Positions 43,672 to 51,692 of a stretch of 64,000 nt of DNA are shown one piece after another (position 1 is the stretch's first letter; each line of letters starts with the position of its first letter). The position numbers were made by a program, and so were the translations under genes. The DNA is from Virgibacillus dokdonensis (lineage in GTDB: Bacteria; Bacillota; Bacilli; Bacillales; Amphibacillaceae), in assembly GCF_900166595.1 (NCBI RefSeq), contig NZ_LT745763.1, positions 653,315 through 717,314 on the forward strand, in the 5' to 3' direction. The notes beneath the pieces were generated by a model. The model did not search any database, was not told the origin of the DNA, and worked only from the letters and a program-made list of their open reading frames with translations.

Positions 43672-44130
43672 GTGAAAGTAGCACTTATTCATATGGGTTA
43701 TTTCATTGTCCTTATTACCCTCTCTTTCTTATCTTTTTTCACAATATTTGGTGCGGGATTTGTAGGAGGGATTGACTTACTTGCTTTATTTATTCCTTTT
43801 GTTTTTAGTGTGTTGTGGCTTTGTGACTACATATGGCGTATTTTTAGTATGAGTCCAAATAAGATACAATTAATTTATCCGACTAAAAATTGGACATTTA
43901 TCAGTTTATTGCTTTCAGGAATATTTACAGTGTATAGTTTATTTCTAACAACGTGGATGCTCCCAGTAGCATCCGTCATCTCCGTCATATTGCTTCTTAG
44001 TTGGTACTTCCTACTTTATGGATACACAAATAAAAAAAGTAAGGATGCTCTAAGGGCTTTAGGTTCGATTCTGTTTCTTATTTCTTTAGTGTATGTTTAT
44101 CTAATTTGCGCATATTATATTACAATGTAA
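43672..44130 (+). CDS. hypothetical membrane protein, four spans
   Basis: GTG 43672 behind AAGGAGG gives 152 residues with about four hydrophobic spans (residues about 5-28, 32-50, 72-92, 95-115, and a last one near 128-148), separated by short basic loops (NKKSKDALRA). No known family recognised. It sits immediately ahead of the duplicated AhpD segment, whose left edge begins at its stop. Confidence 0.65.
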   Translation: MKVALIHMGYFIVLITLSFLSFFTIFGAGFVGGIDLLALFIPFVFSVLWLCDYIWRIFSMSPNKIQLIYPTKNWTFISLLLSGIFTVYSLFLTTWMLPVASVISVILLLSWYFLLYGYTNKKSKDALRALGSILFLISLVYVYLICAYYITM

Positions 44131-44139
44131 GATTAATTA

Positions 44140-44825
44140 CAAATAGCGAATTTACACCTGTACAGTGATGCTGTACCAATAATAAATAAAATGGTTCTAA
44201 GTGTGTTGGAAAAACAAAGCAAAGAATAAGAGCTAAAACAAAAACAATAGATAGTAGTCTGAAATTTCGTAATGATGTAAAATGTCAAATGCGTAATAAA
44301 AATACGAGGAGGTAATGAAATGGAACAGAGAATTAATTATTATAACGTTGCACCAGAAGCGCTTAATATTATGATGGAAATGGAGAAGTATACGAAAACT
44401 ACAGGTATAGATCGTAAGCTTCGCGAACTGATTAAAATTCGAGCTTCTCAAATCAATGGCTGTGCCTATTGTATGAACATGCATACAGCAGATGCACGGA
44501 AAATGGGGGAAACAGAACAGCGTTTATATTGTATTAGTGCTTGGAAAGAGTGCACATTTTACACAGATGCGGAAAAAGTAGCTCTTGAGTTGACAGAGTA
44601 CGTGACTTTAATTTCATCAAAACGGGTGCCAGATGAGCTTTATCACCGAGTACGTGAATATTTTGATGAAAGACAATATGTTAACCTTGTTCTAATAATA
44701 AATCAAATCAACAGTTGGAATAGGATTGCTATTGCAATGGGAAATACAGCAACTGAAAAATAATAACTGTAAGTGAACATCATCTAATAATTTTCGTTTG
44801 AATACATTGAATACTGTATAACGCA
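44140..44825 (+). repeat. segmental duplication, copy 2 (AhpD region)
   Basis: Counterpart of 34180-35180 without the 300-base insert. Upstream, coding and about 60 downstream bases are all related, so more than the gene was copied. Confidence 0.85.
44320..44763 (+). CDS. AhpD-like carboxymuconolactone decarboxylase-family protein, copy 2
   Basis: 147 residues, identical to the product at 34680-35123 except for one Ala-to-Val change near residue 85. Same C48-x2-C51-x3-H55 active-site pattern and the same AGGAGG site. Nucleotide differences are few and mostly synonymous, so both copies have been under selection or the duplication is recent. It is convergent with flagellin and shares a bidirectional terminator with it. 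Confidence 0.88.
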   Translation: MEQRINYYNVAPEALNIMMEMEKYTKTTGIDRKLRELIKIRASQINGCAYCMNMHTADARKMGETEQRLYCISAWKECTFYTDAEKVALELTEYVTLISSKRVPDELYHRVREYFDERQYVNLVLIINQINSWNRIAIAMGNTATEK

Positions 44826-44885
44826 ACTAGAAATTTAAATTTTATAGTATGATTCTGCAGTCAAAAATATAGACAGAGAAAAAAT

Positions 44886-44914
44886 ATAACCCCACTTTTA
44901 AAAAGTGAGGTTAT
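44886..44914. terminator. bidirectional terminator between AhpD copy 2 and hag
   Basis: Arms ATAACCCCACTTTT / AAAAGTGAGGTTAT (one mismatch) flanked by A-run on the left and T-rich sequence on the right, suiting both directions. Confidence 0.75.
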
Positions 44915-44938
44915 ATTTATATATTTTTCATGTACTAA

Positions 44939-46009
44939 TTAACGAAGTAATTGAAGTACGCCTTGTGGTTGTTGGTTAGCTTGTGCAAGCATAGATTGAG
45001 CAGCTTGTGTAAGAATGTTGTCCTTCGTAAAGTTCATCATTTCTTTCGCCATATCCACATCACGGATTCGTGATTCAGCGGCTGTTAAGTTTTCAGCAGA
45101 CGTACCTAGATTGTTAATGGTATGTTGCAAACGATTTTGTACTGCACCAATTTTCGAACGCTCAGCAGATACTGTATCAATCGCACTTTGGAGAGTAGTA
45201 ATTGCTTTATCCGCAGCCGCTTGAGAAGAAATATCAATACCTCCATCAGGGGTAACGGTTTTATCAGTAGCATCTACTTCATCGGTCGCTACGTAAATTT
45301 CTGCTCCATCTTTTACTTGAATCTCAAAGGTTCCAGAATTATCTACAGCTTCCACATCACTTAACTTGTAAAATCCTTCAGCATCACCTGTACCAGCTTG
45401 TACTGCAACCACGTCATCAGCCTCATTTTTTAGAACTGTCTCGCCAGTGAAAGATTCACTACCTATCTCAACATCTGCGGTTTCTTCTGTAAGTGTTCCA
45501 GCGTTTACACCGAGACTTTCGGCATCCATTTTACTAATTTCAAGAGAAAGGTTTTGGCCTTCATTTGCTCCAACATGGAAAGTAGCTTTGAATGAACCAT
45601 CAAGTAATTTTTTCGTGTTGAATTCGGTGTCTTCAGAAATATCATTTAGCGCATTCGCTAATTGATTGACCTCTTTTTGTAGCTCAGCACGGTCATTATC
45701 TGTATTCGTGTCGTTAGAAGATTGTACGGCTAATTCACGCATACGTTGAAGGATAGCATGCGTTTCATTCATTGCACCTTCAGCAGTTTGCGCTAAAGAG
45801 ATACCATCTTGTGCGTTTTTTTGTGCCATTTCCAAACCGCGGATTTGACCACGCATTTTTTCAGAGATTGCTAGACCTGCAGCGTCATCTCCTGCTTTGT
45901 TAATTTTAAGACCTGAAGAAAGCTTCTCCAATGAGTTTTGTACAGCGCCGTTGTTGTTAGAAAGTTGACGATGAGTGTTCAACGCTGCAATGTTGTGATT
46001 AATAATCAT
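44939..46009 (-). CDS. hag: flagellin
   Basis: Main filament protein of the flagellum. The 356-residue product has the conserved N-terminal D0/D1 (MIINHNIAALNTHRQLSNNNG, QNSLEKLSSGLKINKAGDDAAGLAISEKMRGQ) and C-terminal D1/D0 (SRIRDVDMAKEMMNFTKDNILTQAAQSMLAQANQQPQGVLQLLR). The central region (about 165-265) is acidic and unique, as expected for the exposed domain of a salt-tolerant species. GGAGGT precedes the ATG. The leader has a sigma-D-like promoter and a hairpin with two AGGA motifs. No other flagellar genes are in view. Confidence 0.96.
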   Translation of the reverse strand: MIINHNIAALNTHRQLSNNNGAVQNSLEKLSSGLKINKAGDDAAGLAISEKMRGQIRGLEMAQKNAQDGISLAQTAEGAMNETHAILQRMRELAVQSSNDTNTDNDRAELQKEVNQLANALNDISEDTEFNTKKLLDGSFKATFHVGANEGQNLSLEISKMDAESLGVNAGTLTEETADVEIGSESFTGETVLKNEADDVVAVQAGTGDAEGFYKLSDVEAVDNSGTFEIQVKDGAEIYVATDEVDATDKTVTPDGGIDISSQAAADKAITTLQSAIDTVSAERSKIGAVQNRLQHTINNLGTSAENLTAAESRIRDVDMAKEMMNFTKDNILTQAAQSMLAQANQQPQGVLQLLR

Positions 46010-46015
46010 AATTTT

Positions 46016-46075
46016 TCTACCTCCGTGTGTTTGATTTTTATACTAGCGGTCCTTATCCTTTTGAGTTGCTAGTAT
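46016..46075 (-). promoter_or_regulatory. hag leader hairpin with CsrA-type motifs
   Basis: On the minus strand an 8-bp stem ATACTAGC / GCTAGTAT (46040-46075) displays AAGGATAAGGA in its loop, and the ribosome-binding site ACGGAGGT follows at 46017-46025. GGA motifs in a leader hairpin plus one at the Shine-Dalgarno site are the arrangement by which CsrA represses hag in B. subtilis. Confidence 0.55.
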
Positions 46076-46171
46076 GTAATATATAATAATCTCCTAATAG
46101 TAGGAGTTATTATCCAAGTACCCTAATAGTTCGTGCCAATTTATATCATCTTTCTTGATGATCTATTATTT

Positions 46172-46179
46172 ATATCGAC
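46172..46179 (-). promoter_or_regulatory. sigma-D-like -10 of hag
   Basis: Minus-strand GTCGATAT matches the sigma-D -10 GCCGATAT at 7 of 8 bases. The -35 region is not a good TAAA match at standard spacing. Leader length would be about 155 bases. Confidence 0.5.
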
Positions 46180-46199
46180 CATTGTTTTTTAATGTGAAG

Positions 46200-47119
46200 A
46201 GAAAAAATGATTTTTAATAAAAAAATATTAGTTTGAATTAATCTTTTGGAAGTAATTTCATGAAGCAACTGCTCCTAAGTTACAATTCATGTGGGTTTAT
46301 ATCTTTTATAAATCTTAAGCCATAGGGGGATAATCAAGAGACTGTAATAAATGAACGAAATGTTTTTATTGATGCGCTTTCCATTTTGCACGAGTAATTT
46401 TGGAGTGAAGGTACTACACGGTTTCCTGATTTATTGTATAAAGGATAATTGTGTATTTAATGACATATAAATGCTGACTATGTTTAAAAACAAAAACTGT
46501 AAGCAATTGCACAAGGATCACGATACTACGCCTCGCAAATGGAATGTAAGAATCTAATTTGCGGGACCTTTTTCAACTCATAAATTTATCAACTATAGGA
46601 AACTATAAGATTTTTTGATCTAGTCATTTGCAACCTATCCACCATTCTAAGGAATGGTTCAAGAATGACACATGTTTCATTTTAAAATAAACGTCTTACA
46701 CTTTCCATTTATCCCGATAAAAGTGTATAATAGTCGAGGTTTATTATCATTTGATACAACCAATAGAGCATGGTATAAGTGTAACAGAAGCAAGAGTGAT
46801 TTCCCTGCTGCATACGGATGTTTTACAACGCTTGTAGCAACAAAATGCAGATTTAATCTCGGAATAAGATGCTGTAAGACTGCACTTCAATAATTAAAAA
46901 ACTGCCAGCGCTGGGAAAGTCTAAGTGAGAGAAACAGTCAGTGGTCTTTAAGTCAACCCTTAGTTTTCCAACAATCAGTGAATAATGCAGAAAATGCACT
47001 TTTTCTACCAAAGCTAGCAGAACCGCTCGCTCAAAAAATACAGTATTTAAATTTTATTTTCTTAAAATAGTAAACGAGGGTTTGCCTCCGTTTCCCATAG
47101 TGAAAGGATTTGTTTAAAT
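46200..47119. other. 920-base gap upstream of dus gene
   Basis: No gene accepted. A hairpin CGCAAAT / ATTTGCG followed by CTTTTT lies at about 46534-46570 and looks like an orphan terminator. The motif TGCTGTAAGAC occurs at 46870. Confidence 0.5.
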
Positions 47120-48079
47120 ATGACAGATAATTTTTGGCGTGATTTACCAAAGCCGTTTTTCGTATTAGCACCAATGGAAGATGTAACGGATGTCGTATTT
47201 CGTCATGTCGTTAGTGAAGCTGGAAGACCCGATGTGTTTTTTACAGAATTTACAAACTCGGAGAGCTATTGCCATCCCGAGGGGAAATTTAGTGTGCGTG
47301 GACGCCTAACTTTCACAGAAGATGAACAGCCTATTGTAGCCCATATATGGGGAGATAAACCTGAAAACTTTCGCCAAATGAGTATTGGGATGGCGGAAGA
47401 AGGATTTAAAGGCGTTGATATTAATATGGGCTGCCCTGCACCTAATGTTGCAGCGAACGGAAAGGGATGTGGGCTTATTCGACGTCCAGAAGTTGCTGCA
47501 GAGCTGATTCAAGCAGCAAAAGCAGGCGGACTGCCCGTAAGTGTGAAGACAAGGCTTGGCTACACCCAAGTGGAAGAGTGGCGGGATTGGTTACGTCACA
47601 TCCTACAACAAGACATTGCAAATCTTTCTATTCACTTACGTACAAAAAAAGAAATGAGTAAAGTAGCTGCCCATTGGGAGCTCATTCCAGAAATAAAGAA
47701 ACTTCGTGATGAGGTAGCACCAAATACTTTATTAACCATTAATGGAGATATTCCTGATCGTCAGACTGGTTTGGAACTTGCCCATCAATATGGTGTAGAT
47801 GGGATTATGATTGGTCGAGGTATATTTAAGAATCCATTTGCGTTTGAAAAAGAGCCGAAAGAACATAGCAGTGAGGAATTGCTTGACCTCCTAAGATTGC
47901 ATCTGGATCTTTTCGATAAGTATGCTATGTTGGAGCCTCGTCCGTTTAAGCCGCTTCGTCGCTTTTTTAAGATATACGTCCGTGACTTTCACGGGGCGAG
48001 CGAGTTAAGGAATCAATTAATGAGTACAGAAACGACAGATGAAGTACGTACATTGCTGGATAACTTTGAGCATTGCTAA
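47120..48079 (+). CDS. tRNA-dihydrouridine synthase family protein
   Basis: FMN-dependent reductase that makes dihydrouridine in the tRNA D loop. The 319-residue protein has [24 protein letters not shown] (active-site region; the catalytic Cys lies in KGCGLI), VSVKTRLGY, and the FMN phosphate loop [16 protein letters not shown]. It belongs to the Dus family but is shorter in the C-terminal region than DusB. AAAGG site precedes the ATG. Which uridine it modifies cannot be told. Confidence 0.9.
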   Translation: MTDNFWRDLPKPFFVLAPMEDVTDVVFRHVVSEAGRPDVFFTEFTNSESYCHPEGKFSVRGRLTFTEDEQPIVAHIWGDKPENFRQMSIGMAEEGFKGVDINMGCPAPNVAANGKGCGLIRRPEVAAELIQAAKAGGLPVSVKTRLGYTQVEEWRDWLRHILQQDIANLSIHLRTKKEMSKVAAHWELIPEIKKLRDEVAPNTLLTINGDIPDRQTGLELAHQYGVDGIMIGRGIFKNPFAFEKEPKEHSSEELLDLLRLHLDLFDKYAMLEPRPFKPLRRFFKIYVRDFHGASELRNQLMSTETTDEVRTLLDNFEHC

Positions 48080-48118
48080 CAACCAGATGCCCCCATTTAG
48101 GGGGGCTGGTTGTTTGTT
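48080..48118 (+). terminator. rho-independent terminator after dus gene
   Basis: CAACCAG..CCCCC / GGGGG..CTGGTTG stem, then TTTGTTA. Confidence 0.8.
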
Positions 48119-48280
48119 ACCTATTTCGTTTATGCGGCAAATTTATATGACTTTAACGAGCGTTATTTCTCGGGAAAAAGCTTAGACACTTCTGCAACAA
48201 GGCTTTGTCTATAATAGAATTCTCTGGGCACTCGCAGAACAACTTAAAAAAGCAATACCAAGCCATCCTATAGGAGTTGA

Positions 48281-48448
48281 ATGAAAATGAAATATATAAA
48301 ATCTGCGAAATACGATAAAGCGCTTATTAATGAAAACATGATGGCCCTAATAGTATGAAAATACTCGAGGAACTAATGCAAGATGTTCCATTAAAAGTGG
48401 TATGCGAGTATTAGACTTAGGTTGTGGGAATGGATTAACGTCTATATA
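48281..48448 (+). pseudogene. SAM-dependent methyltransferase, N-terminal fragment, frameshifted
   Basis: A GGAGTTGA site and ATG begin MKMKYIKSAKYDKALINENMM; after one missing base the frame continues PNSMKILEELMQDVPLK, and after a second shift RVLDLGCGNGLTS, the SAM-binding motif I. The coding trace stops exactly where a family A repeat remnant begins, and the remaining two thirds of the usual gene are gone. Confidence 0.75.
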
Positions 48449-48482
48449 GTAAGATTTGATGATAAGCCAAGCGTTTCTAAGA
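48443..48482 (+). repeat. family A repeat fragment at the methyltransferase break
   Basis: CTATATAGTAAGATTTG then GATAAGCCAAGCGTTTCTAA, matching the middle and 3' end of family A with deletion. Confidence 0.6.
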
Positions 48483-48640
48483 TGTGCTACTACTTATATT
48501 TCTAAAAGCTTACATATATTACGTATACTTATTTTTTCTTTCATAAAGTAATGAATTCCTATGTTATTTAATAATTATTTATTGATATTCAATAAATGAG
48601 GGATTATAATAGAGATAACGATAAAAAGTGAGGTGTTCAT

Positions 48641-49117
48641 ATGAGACGTGTAGCAGTACAAATCTTGAAGATTGCTATTTTTGTAATTGGCATCGTTGTA
48701 TTCGGCTTATGTATTTTCGCCTTGCCTCCGTTAGCAAGCAGTTCAGCAGAAATGTTTCCGGACTTTTCTTATTTACAATACACTATTTTATTAGGCTTGT
48801 ATGTGACGACAATCCCTTTTTTCTATGCGTTATATCAAGCGTTTAAGTTGTTGACTTATATGGAGAAGCAGCTTGCTTTTTCAGCGTTTGCGGTACGGTC
48901 ATTAGCGCGTATTAAGTACAGCGCGATTGTCATTAGTCTGCTTTATATGATCGGAATGATTTATCTTCTAACGCAAAGTGCGCTTCATCCTAGTATTGCA
49001 ATTGTAGGATTAGCGATTCTTTTTTCTGCCATCGTTACCATGTTGTTTGCCGCTGTTCTGCAAGGACTGTTGAAAAATGCAATGAAGATCCAATCAGAAA
49101 ATGAGTTGACCATTTGA
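48641..49117 (+). CDS. DUF2975 membrane protein
   Basis: 158-residue membrane protein with four spans (about residues 7-29, 45-65, 97-118, 124-146), typical of the DUF2975 family (YoaS-like). Function unknown. It starts behind GTGAGGTG and is followed 9 bases later by a small Cro/YozG-type regulator, the family's usual partner. Confidence 0.85.
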   Translation: MRRVAVQILKIAIFVIGIVVFGLCIFALPPLASSSAEMFPDFSYLQYTILLGLYVTTIPFFYALYQAFKLLTYMEKQLAFSAFAVRSLARIKYSAIVISLLYMIGMIYLLTQSALHPSIAIVGLAILFSAIVTMLFAAVLQGLLKNAMKIQSENELTI

Positions 49118-49126
49118 GGTGAGTAC

Positions 49127-49375
49127 ATGGCAATTATAGTTCATATTGATGTAATGTTAGCAAAAAGGAAAATGAGTGTAACGGAGCTTTCGGAAAAAGT
49201 AGGTATCACGATGGCGAACTTATCTATTTTAAAAAATGGCAAGGCGAAAGCAGTTCGTTTTTCTACGTTAGAAGCCATCTGTAAAGCGTTAGATTGTCAG
49301 CCAGGGGATATTTTAGAATATCAAGCTGACTTGGAGACAGAAAATAAAGAAGAGAATCATCGGCAAGTGCAATAG
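49127..49375 (+). CDS. YozG-like Cro/CI-type regulator
   Basis: 82-residue single-domain helix-turn-helix protein (MAIIVHIDVMLAKRKMSVTE, KVGITMANLSILKNGKAKAVRFSTLEAICKALDCQPGDILEY). This is the YozG/YdaS-like small regulator normally paired with DUF2975 membrane proteins; together they resemble a membrane protein/regulator switch whose signal is unknown. GAGGTGAGTAC site. A GC-rich hairpin (CGGAGG / CCTCCG) follows. Confidence 0.88.
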   Translation: MAIIVHIDVMLAKRKMSVTELSEKVGITMANLSILKNGKAKAVRFSTLEAICKALDCQPGDILEYQADLETENKEENHRQVQ

Positions 49376-49536
49376 AAATGACGTTGTACGGAGGTCGTGT
49401 TAAAGGCCGCTGCCTCCGCATATTTTATCAACTTATCCATCTCAGTTTTGTAGATGAATTGGTTGCGATGGAAGCATGGTCTTAGCAAAGTTAATGAACC
49501 GACATATTTGAAACCAAGACCACCTCATTCGTGATT

Positions 49537-50040
49537 TTAGTCATGATAGGCTCCATTGAATTGAAATAGTCCAAGCACTTCCTTTTCTAATTCCTCTTTA
49601 GAAATATTGGCATCCTCTGCTATGTGGAAAATGAAAGGGGATTCTTTGTTTTTTAAATTAACTTCTGCATTTACACGGTCATACTCGTTCTTGTCAAATA
49701 TATATAAATTTATCAGCTCCATCGCATGCTGTAATCTTAGTTCTTGCTCATTGCTCCGTTTAATGCTAATGGAAAATGTATCGGAAAGGTCGTACGCTTC
49801 TAGTTTGTTTTCCATTGTTGTTACAAATTCATGTTGATTAATCTGCTCATCAATATCAAAGAAAACATCTGCACTATCGATATAAGTAGTGAAAATATTA
49901 TAATTATCTCGAGCATAGTCCATCACTTTCCCTATTCGCTCCTCTTTACTGATTTCAGGCTCTTTTTCTTTTAGGATGTTTACACTGAACAGCAATCCAA
50001 TAGATAAAACAATAACCAAAAATAGGACGATTTTTTTCAT
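49537..50040 (-). CDS. hypothetical membrane-anchored extracellular protein
   Basis: 167 residues on the minus strand, ATG behind GAGGGGGAAG. One N-terminal hydrophobic segment (KKIVLFLVIVLSIGLLFSVNIL) acts as uncleaved anchor or signal; there is no lipobox. The rest is charged and soluble, rich in Glu and Asp. No family recognised. Divergent from the YhfK-like gene. Confidence 0.7.
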   Translation of the reverse strand: MKKIVLFLVIVLSIGLLFSVNILKEKEPEISKEERIGKVMDYARDNYNIFTTYIDSADVFFDIDEQINQHEFVTTMENKLEAYDLSDTFSISIKRSNEQELRLQHAMELINLYIFDKNEYDRVNAEVNLKNKESPFIFHIAEDANISKEELEKEVLGLFQFNGAYHD

Positions 50041-50227
50041 CTTCCCCCTCTTTTCTCTTTTCCTGCTTTTGTTTACCAGCGTACGCCAATTAACTTTACT
50101 ATACTATGTCATAAATATTCGTTGCAATTTTTTCAAAATGGTCATAAAGTCACTCCGAATCAGAATGGTGGACAGAGGTAAAAATTCTATTTACGATAGA
50201 AATAGAAGAAACAATAAGGATGAAAGG

Positions 50228-50887
50228 ATGGTTATTTTGAAAATTCTTGTTGTAGGAGCAAACGGACAAATTGGTAAACATCTGGTGAAACAAATTCAAG
50301 ATAGTGGGAAACACACGGCAAGAGCAATGATTCGTAAACAAGAGCAAGCGAGCTATTTTAACGAATTAGGTGCAGAGACAGTCATTGTGGATCTTGAAGA
50401 TGAGGTAGCAGCGATTACAAAAGCGGCTGATGATGTTGACGCTGTCGTGTTTACAGCTGGTTCAGGACCTAAAACTGGAAAAGACAAAACATTAATGGTG
50501 GATTTAGATGGTGCAGTCAAAACGATGGAAGCAACGAAAGCAGCTGGGGTAAATCGTTTTGTGATGGTAAGCTCATTTGACACAAGCCGGGAAGCCATCC
50601 AAAGAGCGTCATCTTCTTTTGCCCCATATGTTGTTGCTAAGCATTATGCAGATGAGTGGCTCAGAAGCACAAATTTAGATTATACGATTGTCCACCCTGG
50701 CTTATTAACAAATGATCCGGGAACGGGGAAAGTGCATGCAGCAACGAAAGTGGAGCGAGGAGAAATACCTCGAGAAGATGTGGCAAGCGTTATTTTCGGT
50801 TGTTTAGAAGACGACACAACCATTGGTAAAGATTTTCAAACCGTAACAGGTGAAACGGAAATGAAACAGGCATTACAGAAGTTATAA
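50228..50887 (+). CDS. NAD(P)-binding Rossmann-fold protein, YhfK-like
   Basis: 219-residue atypical short-chain dehydrogenase/NmrA-type protein resembling B. subtilis YhfK. The dinucleotide loop is VVGANGQIGKHL, followed by RAMIRKQEQ, VFTAGSGPKTGKDKTLMVDLDGA and YVVAKHYADEWLR with the Y-x3-K pair, and HPGLLTNDPGTG. ATG 50228 has AAGGA 7 bases upstream; TTG 50237 is possible. A strong terminator follows. Confidence 0.88.
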   Translation: MVILKILVVGANGQIGKHLVKQIQDSGKHTARAMIRKQEQASYFNELGAETVIVDLEDEVAAITKAADDVDAVVFTAGSGPKTGKDKTLMVDLDGAVKTMEATKAAGVNRFVMVSSFDTSREAIQRASSSFAPYVVAKHYADEWLRSTNLDYTIVHPGLLTNDPGTGKVHAATKVERGEIPREDVASVIFGCLEDDTTIGKDFQTVTGETEMKQALQKL

Positions 50888-50893
50888 ATAACT

Positions 50894-50943
50894 CTCCAAT
50901 CAGTAAGGGAATCTGGGTACCCTTCGCTGATTGGAGTTTTTTT
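50894..50943 (+). terminator. rho-independent terminator after YhfK-like gene
   Basis: Perfect stem CTCCAATCAG / CTGATTGGAG, inner GGG / CCC pairing, seven T. Confidence 0.92.
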
Positions 50944-50945
50944 AC

Positions 50946-51041
50946 ATTATAGGAAAGTATAGAGTTTTAAAGATTATAGGATTAGAAAAACGACAGCGTT
51001 TTTCCGCTAGAAAGATTTGGCGGTAAGCCAAGTCTTTCTAA
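50946..51041 (+). repeat. family A repeat, full copy
   Basis: ATTATAGGAAAGTATAGAG, AGATTATAGGATTAGAAAAA and hairpin TTGGCGGTAAGCCAA followed by TCTTTC. It starts just at the end of the preceding terminator. Confidence 0.85.
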
Positions 51042-51050
51042 CACTAGATG

Positions 51051-51143
51051 GTTTATAGTACAAGCAAACTGCGGCGACAGCCAACTTTTCCTACAAAAAA
51101 TACAAATTTTCTCCCTTAAACTTGGCGATAAGCCAAGTTTTTA
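51051..51143 (+). repeat. family A repeat, rearranged second copy
   Basis: Starts inside the element (GTTTATAGTACAAGCAAACT) and ends with CTTGGCGATAAGCCAAG plus TTTTTA; the middle differs. Tandem with the previous copy. Confidence 0.7.
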
Positions 51144-51357
51144 ATCTACTAATATTCCATTTAGACGAGAAAAAAGCCCCCAATGAAGGAGACTACACCA
51201 TATGTTTTTTAGCAAGAACAATTTAACGCTTTTATCGATAAAAGCATTCATCGATTTATTAATAAACTAAACAATGCGTCACCTCGTTAAATAACAAGAT
51301 TTTATAAATGTTAAATAAACCCTTTTAAATCAACGTTAAATTATGTATTGACAAAAC

Positions 51358-51386
51358 AAAAAAACAGGCGTAAACTTATGATTGCA
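51358..51386 (+). promoter_or_regulatory. sigma-A promoter of the tyrP-tyrDC operon
   Basis: Perfect -35 TTGACA (51358-51363), 17-base spacer, -10 TAAACT (51381-51386; 4 of 6). The leader to tyrP would be about 300 bases; no T-box consensus is visible in it. Confidence 0.7.
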
Positions 51387-51394
51387 AGTTAACT

Positions 51395-51406
51395 TGTGAG
51401 TGCTTT
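51395..51406 (+). promoter_or_regulatory. perfect palindrome at the start-point, candidate operator
   Basis: CAAGTTAACTTG is its own reverse complement and lies about 9-20 bases after the -10, where a bound repressor would block initiation. Its AGTTAACT core is the same as the centre of the E. coli trp operator; a TrpR-superfamily gene lies at 59270 in the same gene set. Confidence 0.5.
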
Positions 51407-51692
51407 CACTAAACAGCAATAGATGAGATATCTTTTTTACGTACGATAAAAAATACGTATTGGAGAGGTATGATGGATAAACTTTAATTCACGTTTTGAA
51501 TTATATGTGAAACATCAAACATTTGCTGTTTCCATGTGTAGTTGTTAGTCAGAGATCACGGGGAATGATTTTGTTCATCCGTTCTCTAAGTAGAAATTCT
51601 TTCATTTTTATATGAACTTCCTAGGTATACAGTCATATGAAAATGAGATGCATCTTTAAGTAACAAGTTGAAAAAGGAAAGAAGGAAAATTT

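Noticed and set aside
46672..46893. 73-codon frame in the gap before the dus gene
   Set aside because: No ribosome-binding site, no motif, and composition like non-coding DNA.
51387..51692. A second T-box or riboswitch in the tyrP leader
   Set aside because: The leader is long, but I found no T-box consensus, specifier context or terminator hairpin.
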